Source: an uncultured Sphingobium sp.
GTDB taxonomy: Bacteria; Pseudomonadota; Alphaproteobacteria; Sphingomonadales; Sphingomonadaceae
Direction of reading: 5' to 3'
DNA length: 5,935 nucleotides
Assembly: GCA_913773715.1 (NCBI GenBank)
Contig: CAJYHD010000661.1
Location: 1-5,935, forward strand
Below are positions 1-4,544 of this stretch, piece after piece (the stretch's first letter is position 1; the number at the start of each line of letters is the position of its first letter). The notes under the pieces were generated by a model. That model saw only the letters and a list, made by a program, of their open reading frames with translations. It had not been told where the DNA came from and made no database searches. Made by a program: the position numbers and the translations under genes.

Positions 1-68
1 AAAACGCTGGCCGCCCAGATTAAGACCATCCAGGCGAGCCGTCGACCGAGCGGTTTTTGCTCATCCAT
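1..68 (-). CDS. DUF2474-type small bd-oxidase accessory subunit, 3' part missing
   Basis: This is the start of a small membrane protein; 22 codons are visible before the window edge. The peptide includes LGRRLAWMVLIWAASV, a basic stretch running straight into a Trp-containing hydrophobic helix. That is the look of the DUF2474 proteins (about 40 residues) encoded after cydB in cyanide-insensitive-type bd oxidase operons, counterparts in position and size of the single-helix CydX subunit of E. coli. Its ATG (68-66) shares one base with the cydB stop TGA (70-68), a TGATG arrangement typical of translational coupling. Expected role, from family knowledge: an inner-membrane subunit that stabilises the CydAB haem core. 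The C-terminal half lies outside the window, so length and integrity cannot be judged. Confidence 0.8.
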   Translation of the reverse strand, partial: MDEQKPLGRRLAWMVLIWAASV

Positions 69-1072
69 CAGTGATAGCCGTGGGCGCCGACCTTACCGCG
101 GAACACCCAATAGGCCCACGCGGTATAGCCGAGAATGATCGGAATGATGATGGCCGCACCCGCCAGCATGAAGAGCTGGCTTTGCGGGGGAGCGGCTGCA
201 TCCCAGATCGTGACGGCGCGGGGAACGACATAGGGATAGATGCTGATCCCCAGCCCAACGAAACCGAGAAAGAACAGGCCAAGCGCCATAATGAAGGGCA
301 GACGCTCCGCGCCGCGCTTCAGACTCCAGAAGAAGGTTGCAGCGCAGATTGCCACCAGCAGAGGAACCTGCGCGGTGAGAAGCACGCCGGGCATCGCAAA
401 CCAGCGTCGCCAATAGTCATAGGTCAGGAACGGCGTCGCCGCACTGACGGCGAAAAGCGCGAGTAGCGTCGCACCGCCGAGCCAAAATGCCAGTCGACGG
501 GCGCGTTCCTGGCCCGGCCCTTCGGTTTTCCAGACCAGCCAGGCCGCGCCGAGAAGCGCATATCCGATTACGACTGCCGCGCCGGTCAAGAGGCTGAACG
601 CGCTCAGCCAATCCAGCCATCCCCCGGCATAGGCATCGGCCTCGACCCGCACGCCTTGCAGGATCGCGCCCAGCGTGATCCCCTGCGAGAACGCCGCGAG
701 AACGGACCCAAAGCTGAAGGCGACATCCCAGAAGGGACGATGGCGTGGATCTCGCCAACGAAACTCGAATGCCACCCCGCGGAACACGAGACCGAGCAAC
801 ATCGCGATGATGAGCGGGTAGGTCGCGGGAAGGATGATGGCGTAGGCAAGGGGAAAGGCCGCGAAGAGACCGCCTCCGCCCAGCACCAGCCATGTTTCGT
901 TGCCATCCCAGACCGGCGCGATCGAGTTCATCGCCTGATCGCGCTCCCCTCCGACCGAAAGGCTCGGGAAGAGGATGCCGATCCCCAGATCGAACCCGTC
1001 CATCACGACATAGGCGAAGACAGCAAAACCGATGATACCGGCCCAGATTATGGTGAGATCGAGGTGCTCCAT
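68..1072 (-). CDS. cydB: Cytochrome bd ubiquinol oxidase subunit II (CioB/CydB type)
   Basis: Subunit II of the bd-type quinol oxidase, an integral inner-membrane protein that pairs with CydA; it binds no haem in well-studied members but is needed for assembly. The protein is 334 residues with about nine hydrophobic helices. Near the N terminus is the family motif DGFDLGIG (residues 25-32), followed by WDGNETWL (about 55-62) and the glycine-rich LGGGGLFAAFP helix. The length fits the shorter CIO-type subunit rather than the 379-residue E. coli protein. Start choice: two in-frame ATGs exist, at 1078 and 1072. The Shine-Dalgarno GGGAGG (1085-1080) lies only 1 nt before the first but 7 nt before the second, so I prefer 1072. 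Starting at 1078 would add Met-Asn and give a 4-base ATGA overlap with cydA. Either way the gene is translationally coupled to cydA upstream and to the DUF2474 gene downstream. Confidence 0.96.
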   Translation of the reverse strand: MEHLDLTIIWAGIIGFAVFAYVVMDGFDLGIGILFPSLSVGGERDQAMNSIAPVWDGNETWLVLGGGGLFAAFPLAYAIILPATYPLIIAMLLGLVFRGVAFEFRWRDPRHRPFWDVAFSFGSVLAAFSQGITLGAILQGVRVEADAYAGGWLDWLSAFSLLTGAAVVIGYALLGAAWLVWKTEGPGQERARRLAFWLGGATLLALFAVSAATPFLTYDYWRRWFAMPGVLLTAQVPLLVAICAATFFWSLKRGAERLPFIMALGLFFLGFVGLGISIYPYVVPRAVTIWDAAAPPQSQLFMLAGAAIIIPIILGYTAWAYWVFRGKVGAHGYH

Positions 1073-1074
1073 GT

Positions 1075-2487
1075 TCATGCCTCCCGTCCGGTCGATGCCA
1101 CGACGCCGCTCGCCGGCGTAATGCCCGCCGCGCGTTGCGGCACCTTGGACGGTTCCGGCTCACCGGCTGCGGGCGGCTTTGCCATCATCCGGAGCAGATA
1201 ATAGGTGCCGGCCCCGAAGGCGCCGAAATAGACGAGGATGAAAGCGACGAGGGACGCCGCGACGGCGGGTGCGGCCAAGGGGGAATGGGACTCTGCGGTT
1301 CGCAGCAGGCCGTAAACGGTGAAGGGCTGTCGCCCAACCTCCGTCGTGACCCATCCTGCTATGACCGCGACGAAACCTGACGGACCAAGCGCGACAGCGG
1401 CGCGGTGAAGCCAGTGCCAGTCATAGAGCTTGCCGCGCCAGCGGGCGAGCAGGCTCCAAAGTCCCAGCCCCAGCATGGCGAGGCCCATCGCCACCATGAT
1501 CCGAAACGACCAGAAGACGATCGGCGTGGGCGGCCAGCGATCGCGCGGGAAGTCGTTGAGGCCGGGGAGGGGCGCTTTGGGATCGTGCTTGAGGATAAGC
1601 GATCCCAGATAGGGGATTTCGACCTTGCCGTGGACCACCGCATCCTTGTTGCTCGGGAGGCCGAAAAGGATGAGCGAAGCGCCGTCGGGGCTGGCCTCAT
1701 AATGACCTTCCATCGCGAGAACCTTCGCCGGCTGATGCTCCAGCGTGTTGAGGCCGTGCTGATCGCCCGCGAGAATCTGGATCGGAGCGACGAGCGCCGC
1801 CATCCACATCGCCATCGAGAACATCTTGCGCGCGCCGGGATTCGCGCGGTCGCGCAGAAGGTGCCATCCCCCGACCGCACCGACGACCATCGCCGTCGTC
1901 AGATAGGCCCCGATGACCGTGTGAACGAGGCGGTATGGAAAGCTCGCGTTGAAGATGATCGGAAGCCACGAACCTGCGGGCACGAACTGGCCCTTGGCAT
2001 TGATCGCATAGCCTGCCGGCGTCTGCATCCAGCTATTCACGGAAATGATCCAGGTCGCCGAGATGAGCGTCCCGACGGCGACCATGCAGGTCGCGAAAAA
2101 GTGCGGCCCTTTGCCCACCTTGTTGATTCCGAACAGCATGACACCGAGGAAGCCCGCCTCAAGGAAGAACGCGGTGAGAACCTCATAGGCCATCAACGGG
2201 CCGATGACGGGGCCGGCTTTGGCCGAGAAGACCGACCAGTTCGTCCCAAACTGATAGGACATGACCACGCCCGAGACCACGCCCATGCCGAAGGCTACGG
2301 CGAAGATCTTGAGCCAATAGCGGTAGAGGTTGGCGTAAACGCCGCTCCCCGTTTTCAGCCACAACCCTTCAAGCACCATCAGGTAGCTTGCCGTGCCGAT
2401 GGAGAAGGCCGGAAAAATGAAGTGGAAGGAGACCGTGAACGCGAATTGCGCGCGCGCCAGGATTACCGGATCGAGATTCGCAAGCAC
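1075..2487 (-). CDS. cydA: Cytochrome bd ubiquinol oxidase subunit I, short Q-loop (cyanide-insensitive type)
   Basis: Catalytic subunit of the bd oxidase: it oxidises ubiquinol and reduces O2 to water in the inner membrane. From the GTG start it has 470 residues. Visible landmarks, assigned by matching E. coli motifs: His22 (E. coli His19, high-spin haem), Glu102 and Glu110 (Glu99/Glu107), His189 in RLVHTVIG (His186, haem b558), Met331 in FWSFRIM (Met393), and Lys255/Glu260 in the quinol loop (Lys252/Glu257). The GRQP motif is at 385-388, preceded by Glu383 (Glu445). The loop after GDQHG (241-245) is short, which places it in the CioA-like group rather than the long-loop E. coli type. The motif reads GRQPF where E. 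coli has GRQPW. Start: the GTG gives the family-typical N terminus LANLDPVILARAQ and has AGGGAG (2501-2496) 8 nt upstream. An in-frame ATG at 2610 lies inside the predicted promoter and is rejected. Confidence 0.96.
   Translation of the reverse strand: MLANLDPVILARAQFAFTVSFHFIFPAFSIGTASYLMVLEGLWLKTGSGVYANLYRYWLKIFAVAFGMGVVSGVVMSYQFGTNWSVFSAKAGPVIGPLMAYEVLTAFFLEAGFLGVMLFGINKVGKGPHFFATCMVAVGTLISATWIISVNSWMQTPAGYAINAKGQFVPAGSWLPIIFNASFPYRLVHTVIGAYLTTAMVVGAVGGWHLLRDRANPGARKMFSMAMWMAALVAPIQILAGDQHGLNTLEHQPAKVLAMEGHYEASPDGASLILFGLPSNKDAVVHGKVEIPYLGSLILKHDPKAPLPGLNDFPRDRWPPTPIVFWSFRIMVAMGLAMLGLGLWSLLARWRGKLYDWHWLHRAAVALGPSGFVAVIAGWVTTEVGRQPFTVYGLLRTAESHSPLAAPAVAASLVAFILVYFGAFGAGTYYLLRMMAKPPAAGEPEPSKVPQRAAGITPASGVVASTGREA
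1080..1085 (-). promoter_or_regulatory. Shine-Dalgarno of cydB inside the cydA 3' end
   Basis: GGGAGG on the minus strand, within the last codons of cydA. The 7-nt spacing to the ATG at 1072, against 1 nt to the ATG at 1078, is the reason for choosing the second start codon for cydB. Confidence 0.65.
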
Positions 2488-2495
2488 CAGATTTT

Positions 2496-2501
2496 CTCCC
2501 T
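2496..2501 (-). promoter_or_regulatory. Shine-Dalgarno of cydA, supports the GTG start
   Basis: AGGGAG on the minus strand, 8 nt before the GTG at 2487-2485. No comparable site precedes the further upstream in-frame starts, and the family N terminus begins at this GTG. Confidence 0.7.
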
Positions 2502-2582
2502 GACTTTCGGCCTCCTCAACTGCGACCAGCGTTGTGGTGCTGCGGCGCGTGCTCGGCGAAAGGTGGAACAGCCTTGCGCACT

Positions 2583-2610
2583 TTAATACCATACTCCCCA
2601 CCAGTATCAA
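2583..2610 (-). promoter_or_regulatory. Predicted sigma70-like promoter of the cydAB operon
   Basis: On the minus strand, TTGATA (2610-2605, five of six to TTGACA) is followed after 16 bp by TATTAA (2588-2583, four of six to TATAAT). Transcription would begin near 2576, leaving a leader of about 90 nt before the cydA GTG. A G-rich inverted repeat (2591-2607) fills the spacer and overlaps the last three bases of the -35 element, so a protein bound there should exclude RNA polymerase. Confidence 0.6.
2591..2607. promoter_or_regulatory. FrmR/RcnR-type operator in the cydA promoter
   Basis: Plus strand ATACTCCCCACCAGTAT: perfect 5-bp arms (ATACT/AGTAT) around a 7-bp C-rich centre. Read on the other strand it is TACT-GGTGGGG-AGTA, which follows the known RcnR-family layout TACT-G6-N-AGTA with one base off in the G-tract. 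The centre is 136 bp from the sister site at 2727-2743, which it matches at 14 of 17 positions. Proposed ligand: the FrmR-like protein encoded at 2776. The pattern is seen directly; binding is inferred. Confidence 0.65.
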
Positions 2611-2723
2611 GGGGGCAGGGAACCATAGATCAGCTCCTGATGTTTGGAGGGGGAAAGCGGGCCGTTGCAGCTATGAATCGGCAGAGGCCGTCGACGAGCC
2701 GCGACCCTTAATTCACAAGCGGC

Positions 2724-2751
2724 TTGAAACTCCCCCCCTGTATAGTATGTA
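2724..2751 (+). promoter_or_regulatory. Predicted promoter of frmR
   Basis: TTGAAA (2724-2729, five of six to the -35 consensus) and, 16 bp on, TATGTA (2746-2751, only three of six to the -10). The layout copies the cydA promoter: the operator starts at the last three bases of the -35 and ends two bases before the -10. A better -10 look-alike, TATAGT (2741-2746), is only 11 bp from the -35, too close to pair with it. Transcription from about 2758 would leave a leader of roughly 18 nt before the ATG at 2776. Confidence 0.45.
2727..2743. promoter_or_regulatory. FrmR/RcnR-type operator in the frmR promoter (autoregulation)
   Basis: AAACTCCCCCCCTGTAT: an uninterrupted 7-base C-tract flanked by A/T-rich arms, three of five arm positions being complementary. 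It differs from the cydA operator (2591-2607) at only three positions. An AGTAT directly follows (2744-2748) and might be an alternative right arm. G/C-tracts with A/T flanks are the usual targets of CsoR/RcnR/FrmR repressors, and these normally repress their own promoter. Confidence 0.6.
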
Positions 2752-2775
2752 GTGGTGATCTTTCAGGAAAGCGCG

Positions 2776-3066
2776 ATGCCACATTCACCAGAGGACAAGA
2801 AGCGGGCCATCACACGCCTTCGCCGTATCAAAGGGCAGGCGGAAGCGCTGGAAAGGGCGATCGAGGCAGGTACGGACTGCGCACCCCTGCTCCAACAGAT
2901 CGTGGCAATGCGGGGAGCGACCAACGGATTGATGGCGGAGGTGATGGAGAGCCATCTTAAAGAGACGTTCGGACCCTCAAGCAAGGCGATTGGGGGGCAG
3001 GACGGTGACTCTTACGATAATGACATGGAGGGGGTCATGAAGATATTGAGAACATATCTCAAATGA
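2776..3066 (+). CDS. frmR: FrmR-family formaldehyde-responsive (or metal-responsive) transcriptional repressor
   Basis: A 96-residue, all-helical DNA-binding repressor of the CsoR/RcnR/FrmR (DUF156) family. The N-terminal helix carries KKRAITRLRRIKGQ, then ALERAIEAG, then Cys35, and the second helix contains MRGATNGLMAEVMESH with His60. Pro2 and Cys35 are at exactly the positions that formaldehyde cross-links in E. coli FrmR. Residue 64 is Thr, not the His used for Ni/Co in RcnR, which favours an aldehyde sensor. Start: the ATG at 2776 puts Pro at position 2 and has AGGA (2765-2768) 7 nt upstream. An in-frame GTG at 2752 lies upstream of the likely transcription start. The C-terminal part (residues 66-83) is slightly longer and Gly/Asp-rich compared with E. 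coli FrmR. No frmA follows; the neighbour is the divergent cydAB operon, and matching operators occur in both promoters. Formaldehyde sensing is inferred from residues, and another electrophile or a metal remains possible. Confidence 0.9.
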   Translation: MPHSPEDKKRAITRLRRIKGQAEALERAIEAGTDCAPLLQQIVAMRGATNGLMAEVMESHLKETFGPSSKAIGGQDGDSYDNDMEGVMKILRTYLK

Positions 3067-3392
3067 GCGCGGCCAAGATCATCCCGTATAGGTAATTATC
3101 TGGATATCTGATGCGTATGTATCGGTAATGTGGTGGTAATAATGAAGATACGACCAATCTTCGCTTGGTACGATTTGTGGGTTGGCGTTTTCATAGATCG
3201 TCCGAAGAGGCGGATATATATTTTTCCGGTTCCGTGTCTTGGATTGATGATTCAGCTTCAACACGCCGCCGCATCCTGACCGATCTATCTTCCAAGGGTC
3301 TCAGTGCAGGATTGCCGCCGCCATGCCCGAGCGAGTCGAGCGCAATTGCGAATTGTCGCTGCGCCGGATGCCGCAGGCAGATGGGATAGCAT
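3067..3392. other. Gene-free AT-rich spacer between frmR and the LysR gene
   Basis: I see no credible gene on either strand in these 326 bp. The stretch 3081-3140 is only about 38% G+C, clearly below the flanking genes, and G+C recovers after about 3260. It should hold the promoter and any autoregulatory site of the LysR gene, but I could not assign a convincing -35/-10 pair. Small dyads are present (3144-3169, and CGCAATTGCG at 3341-3350). No G/C-tract operator like those at 2591 and 2727 and no T-run terminator after frmR was found. Confidence 0.6.
3144..3169. repeat. Two overlapping short inverted repeats
   Basis: GAAGAT (3144-3149) pairs with ATCTTC (3157-3162) across 7 bp, and ACCAA (3153-3157) pairs with TTGGT (3165-3169), also across 7 bp. 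They overlap and so would be mutually exclusive as hairpins. The 7-bp spacing equals that of LysR-type dyads, but the T-N11-A signature is absent. Arms of 5-6 bp can arise by chance, so any function is uncertain. Confidence 0.3.
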
Positions 3393-4313
3393 ATGATCGT
3401 CAAGAATTTCGAATATCTCATAGCGCTCGATCGCGAGGGTCACTTCGGGCGGGCCGCCAAGAGCTGCAACGTGTCGCAGCCGACGCTTTCGGCGGGGATC
3501 AAGCAGCTAGAGGAAGATCTGGGCGTCGAGATCGTGCGGCATGGCCGGCGATATGACGGTCTCACATTGGAAGGCGGGACAGTGCTCGCCTGGGCCAAGA
3601 AGATCGAACGGGACTGTGACGGGCTGGAGAGTGACCTGTCGGCCCTCAAGCGAGGGCTGGAGGGCCTGTTCCGCTTGGGCATGGTATCAGGCACTTCGGC
3701 TGTCGGCGCGATCGTCAGCGCCGCTCTTGCGGATCAAATCCCCTTGCTGGGGCAAACCGTGACGGCGAGTGGCACTGCTTCGCTGTTGAGATCCTTGCTG
3801 GATCACGAAATGGACATGGCGCTGACCTATCTCGGCGAGGTTCCGAAGGACGAGTTCGAGACCCATCATCTCTACCGGGAACATACGACCCTGTTCCAGA
3901 TGAGCAAAGAGCCGCAGCCCAAGCGAGTCGCGTGGGATCATGTCGTGAGCCTGCCGCTTTGCATTCTGGCAGGCGCGCTCCCCAGCGAGGCACAGTTGCA
4001 GCTCGCGCACTGCTCGGCCGCGACGATCAACACGGACACGATCGACATTCTGGCGGCGCATCTGGCCACAGGGCGTTACGCGGCAGTCTTGCCCCAATCG
4101 CTTGCGACCCGCCTCGCCCACATTCCAAACCTTCAGGCTTCAGCACTGACGGGTGCGGGCGCGCACGCAGATGTTGGATTCGTCAGCGTCAAGGGGGAGG
4201 CAAAGTCGCCGCCCTCGGCAGCCCTTCTTGAGCTGGTCCACACTCCCAAAGTCGTGTCTCCTTTGCAGGAAATCCTTGCATTGCATCGCCAATTTCAGCC
4301 TCGAAAGGGCTGA
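3393..4313 (+). CDS. LysR-family transcriptional regulator, probably controlling fdhA
   Basis: A 306-residue LysR-type regulator. The N-terminal winged helix-turn-helix is clear: HFGRAAKSCNVSQPTLSAGI (residues 17-36) and KQLEEDLGVEIVRHGRRYDGL, followed by a linker helix (about 61-90) and a periplasmic-binding-like effector domain (about 92-300). From memory the protein most resembles LysR regulators often encoded next to NAD-dependent formate dehydrogenase (fds) operons; shared traits are SQPTLSAGIKQLEE, the GRR-x2-GLT-x-EG wing and the LLDHEMDMALTYL stretch of the effector domain. No formate dehydrogenase lies in this window; the next gene in the same direction is fdhA, whose product makes formate. 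The 231 bp before fdhA contain a T-N11-A dyad suited to this family. The ATG at 3393 gives a normal N terminus; its Shine-Dalgarno (GGGA, 3383-3386) is weak. The effector molecule cannot be read from the sequence. Confidence 0.93.
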   Translation: MIVKNFEYLIALDREGHFGRAAKSCNVSQPTLSAGIKQLEEDLGVEIVRHGRRYDGLTLEGGTVLAWAKKIERDCDGLESDLSALKRGLEGLFRLGMVSGTSAVGAIVSAALADQIPLLGQTVTASGTASLLRSLLDHEMDMALTYLGEVPKDEFETHHLYREHTTLFQMSKEPQPKRVAWDHVVSLPLCILAGALPSEAQLQLAHCSAATINTDTIDILAAHLATGRYAAVLPQSLATRLAHIPNLQASALTGAGAHADVGFVSVKGEAKSPPSAALLELVHTPKVVSPLQEILALHRQFQPRKG

Positions 4314-4343
4314 ACCGGCAATGTTGCGGTGCGAAAAACGCTC

Positions 4344-4358
4344 ATAGGAATTTCCTAT
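4344..4358. promoter_or_regulatory. LysR-type T-N11-A binding dyad upstream of fdhA
   Basis: ATAGGAATTTCCTAT is a perfect inverted repeat with 7-bp arms around one central base. It contains ATAG-N7-CTAT, hence T4345-N11-A4357, the classic LysR-type recognition box. It lies 30 bp after the end of the LysR gene and about 190 bp before fdhA. If the weak promoter at 4380-4408 is real, the dyad centre is near -64, where LysR-family activators usually bind. Assignment to the adjacent regulator is inferred. Confidence 0.55.
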
Positions 4359-4368
4359 CTCAAGATAG
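4355..4368. promoter_or_regulatory. Second, overlapping dyad upstream of fdhA
   Basis: CTATCT-CA-AGATAG is a perfect inverted repeat with 6-bp arms. It shares CTAT (4355-4358) with the preceding dyad, so ATAG and CTAT elements alternate across 4344-4368. It may extend the LysR recognition region or bind a second protein. Confidence 0.4.
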
Positions 4369-4379
4369 AAACTTCGAGT

Positions 4380-4408
4380 TTGCTGTCACATGCAGCCAAA
4401 GCCATTCT
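4380..4408 (+). promoter_or_regulatory. Possible weak, activator-dependent promoter of fdhA
   Basis: TTGCTG (4380-4385) and CATTCT (4403-4408) are 17 bp apart. Both are poor matches to sigma70 consensus, as is common for promoters activated by LysR proteins. The main support is position: a start near 4415 would set the T-N11-A dyad at about -64. The leader would be about 130 nt. Confidence 0.22.
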
Positions 4409-4413
4409 GCATG
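4389..4413. repeat. Inverted repeat CATGCAG-N11-CTGCATG
   Basis: Perfect 7-bp arms (4389-4395 and 4407-4413) separated by 11 bp. It overlaps the possible fdhA promoter. It could be a regulator site or a weak RNA hairpin; no T-run follows, so it is not a typical terminator for the LysR gene. Confidence 0.4.
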
Positions 4414-4531
4414 GACGATAATGAAGAGGTCTGGATCGCCAAAGGCGTATTGTGTTGATTTAATTCAGCGCAGCTCCTTTGGCGCGTCCGGTAGAAACTT
4501 CAACATTATTGAGGGGTGGCGGACGAGAGCT

Positions 4532-4537
4532 AGGAGA
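4532..4537 (+). promoter_or_regulatory. Shine-Dalgarno of fdhA
   Basis: AGGAGA, 7 nt before the ATG at 4545. It fixes the start, because the in-frame codon at 4479 has no such site and would add 22 residues absent from the family. Confidence 0.75.
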
Positions 4538-4544
4538 TAATTCG

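Noticed and set aside
1405..2586. 393-codon open frame antisense to cydA
   Set aside because: Arg/His/Glu-rich shadow of a GC-rich gene, no domain, and it spans the cydA start region and leader.
2488..2610. N-terminal extension of cydA from an ATG at 2610 (511 residues)
   Set aside because: The extra 41 residues have no family counterpart, the codon overlaps the predicted -35 and operator, and the GTG at 2487 has a good Shine-Dalgarno and the expected N terminus.
2629..2641. Dyad ATCAG-CTC-CTGAT upstream of the cydA promoter
   Set aside because: Only 5-bp arms, not aligned with a promoter element and not like the other operators; easily due to chance.
2752..2775. Start of frmR at the GTG at 2752
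   Set aside because: It would bury the functionally important Pro2, has no ribosome binding site and lies upstream of the likely transcription start.
3191..3421. Small open frames on both strands in the frmR-LysR spacer
   Set aside because: No ribosome binding sites, no recognisable motifs, mutually overlapping, and some run into the LysR coding region.
4479..4544. N-terminal extension of fdhA
   Set aside because: The segment is unlike the family, and AGGAGA with 7-nt spacing points to the ATG at 4545.
4314..4544. Searched for a G/C-tract FrmR operator before fdhA
   Set aside because: The only G-run (GAGGGGTGG near 4511) lacks ACT/AGT arms and sits next to the start codon, so direct FrmR control of fdhA is not supported.
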